A stretch of DNA of 33,151 bases from Thermoplasmata archaeon (GCA_003942085.1 DQIQ01000002.1:64898-98048), one strand, 5' to 3'; counted from the first letter of the stretch, positions 8,696 to 17,255 are shown. Numbers and translations: made by a program. The notes: generated by a model from the sequence alone, not told the origin.

Positions 8696-9103
8696 TTGGT
8701 AGTAGATGACAATCCTGATGTCATTACCTCCCTGAAAATAGGTTTAGAAGATGCATCTCAGCTTTATAAAATTCTTGGGGTAGAGAATGGTCAGAAATGC
8801 TTGCAACTGTTGAAAGATAATATCATACCTGATATTATCCTCCTTGATATTATGATGCCACAAATGAGCGGATGGGAAGTTTTTGATCGAATAAAAGAGA
8901 ATCCATCATGGAAAACCATCCCTATTGTATTCTTGACCGCACGAACAGACAGAATCGCAAAAAACGCTGGTAGTTTCTTAGGTGAAGATTATATTGAAAA
9001 ACCCTTTGATATCGCCGATCTTAAAAAAAGAATTGAAAAAGTATTTCAGAATAAAAATTCGAAAAAGATGTTTGCCGATAACAAAATAACGTCTAATCGT
9101 TAA
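8696..9103 (+). CDS. Stand-alone response regulator receiver
   Basis: A single REC domain of about 135 residues with no output domain. The acidic pocket (VVDDN), phospho-acceptor Asp in LLDIMMP (residue 51 from the TTG), switch Thr in FLTAR and conserved Lys in EKPF are all present. It follows the kinase by 47 bases in the same direction and should receive phosphate from it; with no DNA-binding domain it must act by protein contact. The start is unclear: the listed TTG cuts into the first beta-strand, and in-frame codons ATA AAA ATC AAG AAA ACA ATA upstream would complete the usual KKTILVVDD sequence. A GAGGG lies just before them, but no ATG or GTG is present. The C-terminal tail is basic. 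Confidence 0.9.
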   Translation: MVVDDNPDVITSLKIGLEDASQLYKILGVENGQKCLQLLKDNIIPDIILLDIMMPQMSGWEVFDRIKENPSWKTIPIVFLTARTDRIAKNAGSFLGEDYIEKPFDIADLKKRIEKVFQNKNSKKMFADNKITSNR

Positions 9104-9135
9104 GCATTACATTATTGAAAAATCATCGGATTTTA

Positions 9136-11319
9136 TCACATATTGTTAATCAGATTAGCGATATATGCTTGTCCGTAACAAACACCGCCATCCCCTGCAG
9201 GAAGTTCTCTATTGACAAGAATCCCATTCTGAAGCATATAGCTAGAAATCATTCTATTATACGCAACACCTCCTGAAAAAACGATTGGCAAATCTTTCTT
9301 ATTTGATGCGTTTTTAGCTATCTCAAATAGTCCTTTAGCGAGATAGATCTGGGCGGTTGCTGCAAGTTCTCCCTTTTTATGTTTCATGTTCTTGAGAAGG
9401 AAATCAAATAACTGGGTTGTCAGTAGAATTTTTACTCCTTTTTCCTGGGAAAAAATAGGTTCAAATGTCAAGGGTGTTGACGCCATACTTTCTAAAATTA
9501 TCGCGGGTCGTCCATCATAGGTTCTCAAGTCACAAAAGCCCAATAACGCACTAACCGCATCAAGAATCCTACCTGAACTCGTGGTGTATTGAATGTTGAA
9601 ATTATTGTGAAGCATCTGAAGATATATCCTACTTTCTTGTTCATTGAATAAACCAAATCTAAGAAGTTTTTCTTCTGTTAATGTTTTGGAGAGAATCCCA
9701 AAAAGCATTTTCTTCGGATATATCGTTGCAGAATCGCTACCCAGCTGAGGTTGTTCTTCAAGATGTCCAATGCGGGTAAACATTCTTCCGTTTCGTACTA
9801 AAAATACTTCTCCACCCCACAACCGTCCATCAGTTCCAAACCCTAATCCATCCATCGCAATTCCAATATACTCTTTTATATTGTGTTCAGCTGCCACACT
9901 AGCTACGTGGGCTTGATGATGTTGAACCTGTATCAATTTTGCGTTATATCTTTCAGCCATTTCCTTTGCAAACAATGTTGAATTATACCCTGGGTGAAGG
10001 TCACAAGCAATAATCTCCGGTTTTAAACGAGTGAGATGAACATATTTCAATACCGTATCTTTTAAAAAATTTAATGTCTCAAATTTTGATGTATCACCAA
10101 TATATTGAGAAAGATAACATTTATTTTTCTTTGTCGTGCAGACGACATTGTTTAATTCAGCACCCACCGCAATGGTGTCTTGGCAATTGATCGGCAATAT
10201 AACGGGCAGCGGCGTGTACCCACGTGAACGTCGAAGAAAAAACGTTGTACCGTGAATGACCTTTACAACAGAATCGTCACAACGATTGACAATCCTTCGT
10301 TCATGTGTCAAAAAATATTTACCTATCTTTTCAATAGTTGCGACAGGTTCCCCTGGGATGTTGCACGAGGTCATCACAAGCGGCTCTTTAATATGTTCAA
10401 AGAGAAGATAGTGCAACGCTGTATATGGCAACATAATTCCGATAGTATCTAACTCTGAGACAGCTCTAAAGTTATCCTTTTTTTTCTTTTTAAGGACAAC
10501 AATAGGTCGTTGCGGACTTTGTAATAATTCTTTTTCTCTTTCAGATGTACAGGCAATCCTCTCTGCCATCTCCATATCCTTCACCATGAGAGCATATGGT
10601 TTGTGAGGACGGTGGAACATCTCCCTTACCTTTCGAACATCCTTGTCATCACATTTTGAACAAGTATGGAAACCGCCTACCCCCTTGATTGAAATTACTT
10701 CCCCTAATTTTATGAGATTAATCGCTTTCCTAATTGTGTCCAGATCATCCTTACAGCTAATATCTTTTCCATCTGCGAGAAGATATAATTTTGGGCCACA
10801 CTTTTTGCATGCGATTGTTTGTGCATGATATCTTCTATTGAACGGGTCGATATATTCTTCTTTGCATTGAGGGCACATCTTGAATTGGTGCATCGAAGTA
10901 AATGGTCGATCATATGGATAATCTTCGATCATGGTGAACCGTGGTCCACAATTTGTACAAGTGATGAAATAATAGTTATGTCTTCTGTTTTTTTTATCTC
11001 GTAATTCCTTTAAACAATCATCACACATGAAAATATCTGCGGGAAGCTCAGTCTCTCCTCCAGATTCTGAACTTTTCAGGATTGAAAAATCAGAACAAGA
11101 TTCTTTTGATACAAATTTCTTTACTGTAAATGTCGAGATTTTTGCAAGCGGCGGTAGATCCGTGAGTTTTTGCATAAAATCTTTGTCATTAATAATTATT
11201 TCAACGCCATTCCCGACATTTTTTACTGAACCTGCTAATCGATATTCTTTTGCTTTTCTATAGATATATGGACGAAACCCGACACCTTGAACGACGCCTT
11301 GAACGAATATTTTATACAT
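9136..11319 (-). CDS. hypF: Carbamoyltransferase HypF, [NiFe]-hydrogenase maturation
   Basis: HypF converts carbamoyl phosphate and ATP to a carbamoyl adenylate and transfers the carbamoyl group to HypE, the source of the cyanide ligands of [NiFe] hydrogenases. All four parts are visible: an acylphosphatase-like domain (VQGVVQGVGFRPYIYRKA, NVGNGVEI), two zinc-finger pairs (CDDC...CTNCGPR; CPQC...CKKCGP), a YrdC-like domain (SIKGVGGFH, RPHKPYALM, PQRPIVVLKK) and a C-terminal Kae1-like domain (QHHQAHVASVAAEH, SGGVAYNRMI, GDGGVCYGQA). The ORF track begins 17 codons earlier at 11370; I choose the ATG at 11319 because MYKIFVQGVVQGVGFRP is the usual N-terminus and a TATA box lies about 30 bases upstream. 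No hydrogenase or other hyp gene is in the window. Confidence 0.96.
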   Translation of the reverse strand: MYKIFVQGVVQGVGFRPYIYRKAKEYRLAGSVKNVGNGVEIIINDKDFMQKLTDLPPLAKISTFTVKKFVSKESCSDFSILKSSESGGETELPADIFMCDDCLKELRDKKNRRHNYYFITCTNCGPRFTMIEDYPYDRPFTSMHQFKMCPQCKEEYIDPFNRRYHAQTIACKKCGPKLYLLADGKDISCKDDLDTIRKAINLIKLGEVISIKGVGGFHTCSKCDDKDVRKVREMFHRPHKPYALMVKDMEMAERIACTSEREKELLQSPQRPIVVLKKKKKDNFRAVSELDTIGIMLPYTALHYLLFEHIKEPLVMTSCNIPGEPVATIEKIGKYFLTHERRIVNRCDDSVVKVIHGTTFFLRRSRGYTPLPVILPINCQDTIAVGAELNNVVCTTKKNKCYLSQYIGDTSKFETLNFLKDTVLKYVHLTRLKPEIIACDLHPGYNSTLFAKEMAERYNAKLIQVQHHQAHVASVAAEHNIKEYIGIAMDGLGFGTDGRLWGGEVFLVRNGRMFTRIGHLEEQPQLGSDSATIYPKKMLFGILSKTLTEEKLLRFGLFNEQESRIYLQMLHNNFNIQYTTSSGRILDAVSALLGFCDLRTYDGRPAIILESMASTPLTFEPIFSQEKGVKILLTTQLFDFLLKNMKHKKGELAATAQIYLAKGLFEIAKNASNKKDLPIVFSGGVAYNRMISSYMLQNGILVNRELPAGDGGVCYGQAYIANLINNM

Positions 11320-11346
11320 CCTGAGTCTACCACATGAGTATACCGC

Positions 11347-11355
11347 TATAAATTT
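11347..11355 (-). promoter_or_regulatory. TATA box of hypF
   Basis: On the minus strand AAATTTATA lies about 28-36 bases upstream of the ATG at 11319, which supports that start and a leaderless transcript. Confidence 0.5.
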
Positions 11356-11644
11356 ATTTTCGAGGACCACTGAGTATGTAATAAAATCAATAGAATCACA
11401 AAAACCTCATAGGATATTGCCAAACCGATCGTAGCAAAGAAGCGAACTGAAAAAATCTTCTGCGCTATAACATTATTTTTTTATACAATTGAGTTTTTTT
11501 TCTTTTCGTTTATGCGAAATGGATTGTCAGATTTCTAGGCTAATTCTTGTATATTTCTTCTTGAAACGCCCCTCGTGAATAGTTATTAATAGACGATGTT
11601 AAATCCATAGTAGCTTACGGGTATTATCGATATCAACAGAATAG

Positions 11645-11659
11645 GGAGGTTTCTCCTCC
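11645..11659 (+). promoter_or_regulatory. Small hairpin in the leader of the KimA-like permease gene
   Basis: GGAGG-TTTCT-CCTCC is a perfect 5-bp inverted repeat 30 bases before the permease ATG. The GGAGG is too far from the ATG to be its ribosome-binding site. The rest of the roughly 320-base divergent region (11371-11688) is AT-rich and I see no gene or recognisable riboswitch in it. Confidence 0.3.
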
Positions 11660-11688
11660 ATATATCAAGATAAAAAGATGGAAAAACA

Positions 11689-13671
11689 ATGGAAGACGAT
11701 GCTCCTAAACCAAGCATAATGCGGAGGATTTCAACCAAGATAATAGGTCGCCCGCGCAATATCAATGATCCATCAATTTTTCATAAATTATCATTAATAG
11801 CATTACTTTCATGGATTGGTCTTGGAGCGGATGGTCTTTCCTCTTCATCCTACGGTCCTGAAGAAGCATTCAAAGCAATCCAAGGACATGTATACCTAGC
11901 GATCTTTTTAGCGATTGCGACCGCGATGACCGTTTTTATTATCTCTTATACCTACTCAAAAATCATTGAACGTTTTCCACATGGTGGTGGAGGCTACATC
12001 GTCGCAACCCATACACTTGGAAAGAGTGCTGGGGTTGTTTCTGGATCTGCACTTTTAATAGATTATGTTCTCACAATCACCGTCTCGATTGCCGCGTGTG
12101 GAGATGCTATCTTTAGTTTTTTACCTTTGGAATTTCATCAATACAGTCTCCTGTTCAAAGTCTCTTTGATTTTCATCTTGATTATTATGAACCTTCGAGG
12201 CATCAAGGAATCAGTCACCATCCTTGCTCCTATCTTTCTACTCTTTATCATCACCCACATCATCCTTCTGGGGTATGGACTTATCAGTCACGCACCCGCC
12301 TTTGGTACCCATGTCGATCAAATTTCAACAAATTTGGGCAGCGATCTGCAGGCAATAGGACTTATTGGTGTCCTTGCGATTTTCCTGCGTGCATTCTCAT
12401 TAGGGGGAGGTACCTATACCGGAATAGAAGCGGTCTCAAATGGTCTGCCGGTCATGAGAGAGCCCCGAGTAAAAACCGGAAAACGAACCATGATGTACAT
12501 GGCGATTTCCCTATCTCTAGTTGCAGGAGTGCTTTTTATTTGTTATTTCCTCCTTGACATTCAACCTGTACAAGGTCAAACATTAAACGCTGTCCTTGCA
12601 ACCAGACTTTTTGGTGGATTTCCCGCAGGAATTTGGATTGCGGCAATCATTATCTTTTCCGAAGGTTTACTGCTTTTTGTAGCAGCCCAAACTGGTTTCA
12701 TCGATGGACCACGAGTGATGGCAAACATGGCGGTCGACTCATGGTTCCCAAAGAAATTTGCTGCTCTATCAGAGCGACTCACGATGCGAAACGGTGTTCT
12801 TGTCATGGGCGTAGCCGCGCTTATGTTAATGATTGGTACGAATGGTAATATCTCCGCCCTCGTCATAATGTACGCCATCAATGTGTTTCTCACGTTCTCA
12901 CTCTCACAACTAGGTATGGCAAAATTCTCAATAAAAACCAGAAAAAAGAAAGAGCATTGGATACGGTACCTCTTTATCTTCATTATCGGTTTTATTCTCT
13001 GTTTTACTATCCTAATCGTTACGATTTACGAAAAACTTGGACAAGGTGGTTGGCTTACATTAATTATTACACTAGCAGTCATTATTATCTGCTATCTTAT
13101 TCATGGCCACTATAAAAAGATAAAAAAAGCCATGAAGAAATTCGATGAGGTCTTATTGTTATCGAGCATCCATCTCGTTGGGCATCCAAATACAAAACCG
13201 GTAAATCCGAAACATATGACCGCGGTCATTCTGGTGACTGGATATAATGGCTACGGAGTCAATACGTTTTTATCGCTGATTCGAAGTTTTCCTGGATTGT
13301 ATAAGAATATTATTTTTGTTTCGATAGCAGAGATAGATTCAGGTTCCTTCAAAGGTGCTGAAGAAGTAGAAGCGCTTAAGGCATCCGTTCAAAGCTCATT
13401 GCTCAAATATGTGACTCTTGCGCAGAGACTCGGGTTCTCCGCCGATTACCGAATGGACCTTGGTACAGATGTGGTAGAGGCGGCTAGTCATCTCTGTGAG
13501 TCTATTGCAGAAGAGTTTCCAAAGGTGATGTTTTTTACCGCGAAACTCGTGTTCCGACATGAAACGATTTTTCATAAACTTCTTCACAATGAAACCGCTT
13601 TTTCGATCCAGCGTCGACTGCAATGGAAAGGTTTACCCGTGGTCATTCTGCCTGTACGCATCGACATATAA
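11689..13671 (+). CDS. APC-superfamily permease, KimA-like (potassium or amino-acid transporter)
   Basis: A 660-residue polytopic membrane protein with about 12 hydrophobic segments up to residue about 475 and a hydrophilic C-terminal domain of about 185 residues. The N-terminal region (LLSWIGLGADGLSSSSYGPEEAF, then FPHGGGGYIVATHTLG, SGSALLIDYVLTITVSIAACGDAI, LRGIKESVTILAP) and the end of the chain (LLHNETAFSIQRRLQWKGLPVVILP) match my recollection of Bacillus KimA, a high-affinity K+ importer controlled by cyclic di-AMP. The match to the C-terminal domain argues for the KimA branch rather than a plain amino-acid permease, but the substrate cannot be settled from sequence. It is divergent from hypF. 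Neither neighbour suggests a substrate. Confidence 0.85.
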   Translation: MEDDAPKPSIMRRISTKIIGRPRNINDPSIFHKLSLIALLSWIGLGADGLSSSSYGPEEAFKAIQGHVYLAIFLAIATAMTVFIISYTYSKIIERFPHGGGGYIVATHTLGKSAGVVSGSALLIDYVLTITVSIAACGDAIFSFLPLEFHQYSLLFKVSLIFILIIMNLRGIKESVTILAPIFLLFIITHIILLGYGLISHAPAFGTHVDQISTNLGSDLQAIGLIGVLAIFLRAFSLGGGTYTGIEAVSNGLPVMREPRVKTGKRTMMYMAISLSLVAGVLFICYFLLDIQPVQGQTLNAVLATRLFGGFPAGIWIAAIIIFSEGLLLFVAAQTGFIDGPRVMANMAVDSWFPKKFAALSERLTMRNGVLVMGVAALMLMIGTNGNISALVIMYAINVFLTFSLSQLGMAKFSIKTRKKKEHWIRYLFIFIIGFILCFTILIVTIYEKLGQGGWLTLIITLAVIIICYLIHGHYKKIKKAMKKFDEVLLLSSIHLVGHPNTKPVNPKHMTAVILVTGYNGYGVNTFLSLIRSFPGLYKNIIFVSIAEIDSGSFKGAEEVEALKASVQSSLLKYVTLAQRLGFSADYRMDLGTDVVEAASHLCESIAEEFPKVMFFTAKLVFRHETIFHKLLHNETAFSIQRRLQWKGLPVVILPVRIDI

Positions 13672-13771
13672 AATAGACGAATAAAAAAAATTGCGATTTA
13701 TACAAAATAGAAACAATACCTTTTTAATCACCTACACGTTATGAACTTTCATCCTACAAAAAGGAGGAGAG

Positions 13772-13849
13772 ATGGTAATGCCGGCAAAAAAAACAAAAAA
13801 AGTGGCAAAGAAAACAGCAAAGAAAAAAACCACAAAGAAGAAGAAATAA
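13772..13849 (+). CDS. Lysine-rich 25-residue basic mini-protein
   Basis: This ORF is too short for the supplied track. It encodes MVMPAKKTKKVAKKTAKKKT followed by TKKKK, 14 lysines in 25 residues, in the style of histone H1 or HU tails. A strong ribosome-binding site (AAGGAGGA) lies just upstream of ATG 13772; the internal ATG at 13778, giving MPAKKTKK, has the more usual spacing and may be the true start. A TATA-like TTTATACA occurs at 13697-13704 and a long T-rich tract follows the stop, so it looks like an independent unit. DNA or RNA compaction is inferred from charge alone; nothing else identifies it. Confidence 0.6.
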   Translation: MVMPAKKTKKVAKKTAKKKTTKKKK

Positions 13850-13860
13850 GGAATAACTGC

Positions 13861-13923
13861 AATAATTATTTTTTCTTTTAACAGATAGTTACTGTTTCTT
13901 CTTCAATATTTTTTTTCTTATAG
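13861..13923 (+). terminator. T-rich terminator after the lysine-rich mini-gene
   Basis: Several oligo-T runs (ATTATTTTTTCTTTT, AATATTTTTTTTCTTATAG) follow the stop within 75 bases. The rest of the gap to 14035 shows no gene. Confidence 0.4.
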
Positions 13924-14035
13924 TTTCATCGTAATCATTTTGCTAGACATAGTCATACTGTCGGCCATAAATAAATTTTTTAGATTCCTGGAACGCGAGA
14001 GCTTTCAGTGAAATTTATTTAATTTAGGATTGCAT

Positions 14036-14983
14036 TTACTTTGGAATTATTATAATATTTCCTTGTTTAGTAAATATACATTGACCAATAATGGCTCCTT
14101 CATACTCTAGCTGAATTGTCCATTGATCACCTTTTTTAAATTTACCTAAATTACTAAATGTGATCTGGTCGCCAACCATCAGTGAATTTGGATTTTTATC
14201 CCCATCTGTAATGGTGGCTCCCATTGCCATTGTTTGATTTACTCCGCTCGACGCATTTCTGGCATCTATTGAACATAGAGTTTGATCGACTGGTCCGTTT
14301 ATTATTGCGATAATTCTTACTGCTGATCCATTTTGTAACATGCGAACTAAAGAAATATTATACGGACCTCTTGGGTTCTTAAAAATACATTGACCAATGA
14401 TTTCGCCTTTATACAATAATTGAATTGTCCAGGTGTCTCCAACTTGGAAATCCGCTAGGTGGCTAAAGGTAATGACATCACCTATCCCTAAAAATTTAGG
14501 AAAACCGTTACCATCGATTATAGTAGGTTCAAGAGCAGATGTTTGATTTTCTCCACTAGCTTTATTTGTTGCAGTAACAACTACTTTAGTTTGATTTACA
14601 TAAGATTTTGTCATTCCAATGATCTCAATGTAAAATTCTGTTTGAACCATACTGACGTTAGGTCTTTCATTGGATTCATTAACAATAATTTGAACCGTTG
14701 CAGTTACGGTGGTTGATGAAGATTTTGCAGTAAGTATATACGTTGTAGTTTCCAATGGCAAGATGGTTAGATTTCCTGTAAGATTAACTGTTCCTATCTC
14801 ATTATCGATTGTCACTGATGTAGCATCTGAGACATTCCACCGTAATTGTGTTGTTTGTCCTTGTTCTATTTGAAGTGGTATCCCCTCAAATGAAATATTA
14901 GGTTTTTTTTGTTCACTACATCCGCTTAATATGCTCAAGCATAAAAATAATAGAACGCCAATTACTACCAATTGTTTTTTCAT
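14036..14983 (-). CDS. Surface lipoprotein with Ig-like domain and two tandem repeats
   Basis: The preferred start, ATG 14983, gives MKKQLVVIGVLLFLCLSILSGC, a lipoprotein signal peptide with lipobox ending at Cys. A GGAGGG lies 11 bases upstream, inside the extension that the ORF track uses (15013). After the signal come an Ig-like segment (QGQTTQLRWNVSDATSVTID, LETTTYILTA) and two related units of about 100 residues, each running from a [AR]NASSG/TNKASGxNQT-like strand through a TIxDG motif and a GDxITFSxLxxF segment to GDxWTIQL and IIGQCIF. The repeat type resembles domains attached to archaeal pilin-like proteins, but I cannot name it with confidence. It is probably anchored outside the membrane by lipid. 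A binding or structural role is inferred. It lies downstream of, and on the same strand as, the FG-GAP protein, with its own promoter region. Confidence 0.82.
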   Translation of the reverse strand: MKKQLVVIGVLLFLCLSILSGCSEQKKPNISFEGIPLQIEQGQTTQLRWNVSDATSVTIDNEIGTVNLTGNLTILPLETTTYILTAKSSSTTVTATVQIIVNESNERPNVSMVQTEFYIEIIGMTKSYVNQTKVVVTATNKASGENQTSALEPTIIDGNGFPKFLGIGDVITFSHLADFQVGDTWTIQLLYKGEIIGQCIFKNPRGPYNISLVRMLQNGSAVRIIAIINGPVDQTLCSIDARNASSGVNQTMAMGATITDGDKNPNSLMVGDQITFSNLGKFKKGDQWTIQLEYEGAIIGQCIFTKQGNIIIIPK

Positions 14984-15147
14984 AGTTCTGAACCCTCCAA
15001 AATTTATCTTCATAACACCTTCTTCTATAAGAATATTGCGAAGTAAAGAATAATTTTAATTTTATTATCAAAACTGACGAGTAAATATTGATGCCTCTCC
15101 AATTTTTAGTATGAATAATTTACCGGGCTGGTGAAATCTTTATAGGG

Positions 15148-15167
15148 GGTATAAAATATAAAAAAAA
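15148..15167 (-). terminator. Oligo-T terminator after the FG-GAP/PKD gene
   Basis: Directly after the stop codon the minus strand reads TTTTTTTTATATTTTATA, a typical archaeal T-run terminator. Confidence 0.5.
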
Positions 15168-17219
15168 TTAGAAAAGGATGTTTTGGAATCCAAGCAGATG
15201 TCGTAGGAGATGAAACATAAATGGGTGCTGTACGAAAATGTGCTGAAATAGAATGTTGAGTGTGAATGTATAGTCTTTTGGCATGCTAATGTCAAGTGTC
15301 GCCCAATCACTTTCTGTGGTAAGGGTGTCTTTTACTTTCGCTTTAATCGTATAGGCTCCTTTCTCTGTAAATGAGTGATTTATGGGTAAGGCTTGGCCTG
15401 CAGGGTACGGGCCGATCCATTCAACAGCAGGAGAACCATCTCCCCACTCAACCCAATATAAAACAGGTTCACCTCCGGGATTAGTTTCCACAAAGGTATA
15501 GGTGTAGGTTACTCCTCTTTTACCCTGAGTTGGACCATCGATGGAGGGTGGTGGCAGGTCATGATGAATAATTGTTGTTCCAAGGGGATTTGACCAGTTG
15601 CTCAGAGCCCCGTGTTCGTCACGAGCTTGTGTTTTTATTGTATAATTACCTGATGTGTTCCATGCGTGCGACAGACTTACGGGTTCACCTGAAGAAACCA
15701 TCGTAGTCCAATTGCTGTAGTCATGGGAACTAGCAGCATCCCAGTCAAATCGATATTGTAATTCATCCCCATCCGAATCGACAGTGCTCGTCGTAAATGT
15801 TCCTGATTCTTCAACGTAGAGAACTGAGGGTCCAGTCGGTGTGGTCGGTATATCTGGTATTCTATTGATGTTGAAACACGAACTATGTCTGAGATCATGT
15901 CGAAACATAGGCCATCCTTGGTTTTCTCCATTGCCCGCTGTAAGAGCATATGCTCTTCCGTAGTTGTTCGTCTCTGGCGATGAAACACCATAACCACCTA
16001 TGATGAAGAGATCAAGTTTTCCATCGCCGTTGAAATCACCAATAACAGGTGCATGATCGATTTGAAAAAGCATCCCATAATGTGCCTGTAAATCATAAGT
16101 CCAAATGACCTCACCAGTGTCACCGCTCAGAACTCTTACCGTACCATCTTCCGATCCAAACGCGACATCTAATATATTGTCTCCATTCACATCTGCAATA
16201 GCTGCACCGCGAAAGATATTACCACCAGCAGAATAACTCCAGAGTAATGATCCAGTATGTGATAAAACACCAAGAATGTTATAGGCGACAAACACGATCT
16301 CGAAATGATTATCATTATTCAGATCCGCAATCGATGTCGGTGCTCCAACATAAAACGGTGCAAGGTAATTCCACACTGGGCTGCCATCTTCGCTATTCAC
16401 CACATAGACATGACTGTCATAACAACCGATTGCAATTTCAGCTCTCCCATCCTCATCGATGTCTGCAAATGAACCACCATGATACATCCAGTCCTGAGGT
16501 TGGTTGGAATACCATTTCGTCGATCCGTTTTCTCCGTTCAAAGCATAAATCCTATGATCGCCATTCCATTGCGCCACGACGATGTCTAATTTTTGGTCAC
16601 CATTGATATCAAGAATGTTGGGGCATGATTGAATATAACTATTTGTTCCAAGGTTTATTTGCCAACATATACTGCCATCTTCCCCATTCAGACAGAAGAC
16701 ATAGCCGTGAAAGGTGCCAATTATAACCTCTGGTTTGTTATCATTATCAACATCAGCAACTGCCGGGGGCGAGTCAATACAGTTTGCGGTTCCTGTGAAT
16801 CTTGACCATTTTATTGAACCGGTCATCCCATTAAAACAGTACACGGTTGACGGTGAAGATGCTGGAATCACCACTTCTAGATTGCCGTCTAAATCAACAT
16901 CTGCGATGGCTGGGGATGCATCATTACATCCACCGGTATTATAACTCCAAAGGAGAGATCCATCGTCTGCGTTTAACGCGTAGACGCTTTCGTCATTAAA
17001 ATAGGTTCCAAAAACGATTTCCAATTTACCATCATTGTCAATATCCCCGGTTGCAGATGACCCAAATGATGGTGCTTGTAAATCATACCACCAAAGTATT
17101 TGTGGAGATGATCCAGTGCTTGATTGTTTTGTCGCGGCATAACTTTGAACAGCGCCTCCAATACATAATATCATGCATAATACTGCGATCCACACTTTCT
17201 GGTACATATCCACGTCCAT
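15168..17219 (-). CDS. Secreted FG-GAP/PQQ-type beta-propeller protein with two PKD domains and C-terminal RHLxG tail
   Basis: A signal peptide (MYQKVWIAVLCMILCIGGAVQSYA) is followed by about eight blades (residues about 40-430). Each carries a calcium-loop motif of FG-GAP/VCBS type (DIDNDGKLE, DVDLDGNLE, DVDNDNKPE, DINGDQKLD, DIDEDGRAE, DLNNDNHFE, DVNGDNILD, DFNGDGKLD) alternating with PQQ-like strands (DGSLLWSYN, TGEVIWTYD). Two PKD domains follow (about 445-545 and 550-645). The last part, SMPKDYTFTLNILFQH then PFMFHLLRHLLGF, matches the tail of the neighbouring peptidase. Five residues, QNILF, extend past it; the codon after GF is CAA, one substitution from TAA. The start has a good AGGAGAGG site 5 bases upstream. 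It is probably an extracellular adhesion or scaffold protein; no catalytic residues are seen. Confidence 0.88.
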   Translation of the reverse strand: MDVDMYQKVWIAVLCMILCIGGAVQSYAATKQSSTGSSPQILWWYDLQAPSFGSSATGDIDNDGKLEIVFGTYFNDESVYALNADDGSLLWSYNTGGCNDASPAIADVDLDGNLEVVIPASSPSTVYCFNGMTGSIKWSRFTGTANCIDSPPAVADVDNDNKPEVIIGTFHGYVFCLNGEDGSICWQINLGTNSYIQSCPNILDINGDQKLDIVVAQWNGDHRIYALNGENGSTKWYSNQPQDWMYHGGSFADIDEDGRAEIAIGCYDSHVYVVNSEDGSPVWNYLAPFYVGAPTSIADLNNDNHFEIVFVAYNILGVLSHTGSLLWSYSAGGNIFRGAAIADVNGDNILDVAFGSEDGTVRVLSGDTGEVIWTYDLQAHYGMLFQIDHAPVIGDFNGDGKLDLFIIGGYGVSSPETNNYGRAYALTAGNGENQGWPMFRHDLRHSSCFNINRIPDIPTTPTGPSVLYVEESGTFTTSTVDSDGDELQYRFDWDAASSHDYSNWTTMVSSGEPVSLSHAWNTSGNYTIKTQARDEHGALSNWSNPLGTTIIHHDLPPPSIDGPTQGKRGVTYTYTFVETNPGGEPVLYWVEWGDGSPAVEWIGPYPAGQALPINHSFTEKGAYTIKAKVKDTLTTESDWATLDISMPKDYTFTLNILFQHIFVQHPFMFHLLRHLLGFQNILF

Positions 17220-17255
17220 GGTGTCCTCTCCTGTTTTTCAAATATGCCCCATGGC

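Noticed and set aside
11645-11659. GGAGG as ribosome-binding site of the permease or of a small upstream ORF
   Set aside because: It is 40 bases from the permease ATG, and no credible ORF starts just after it.
12576-12983. Minus-strand ORF of 135 residues inside the permease gene
   Set aside because: Shadow of the hydrophobic permease frame; no motif or promoter.
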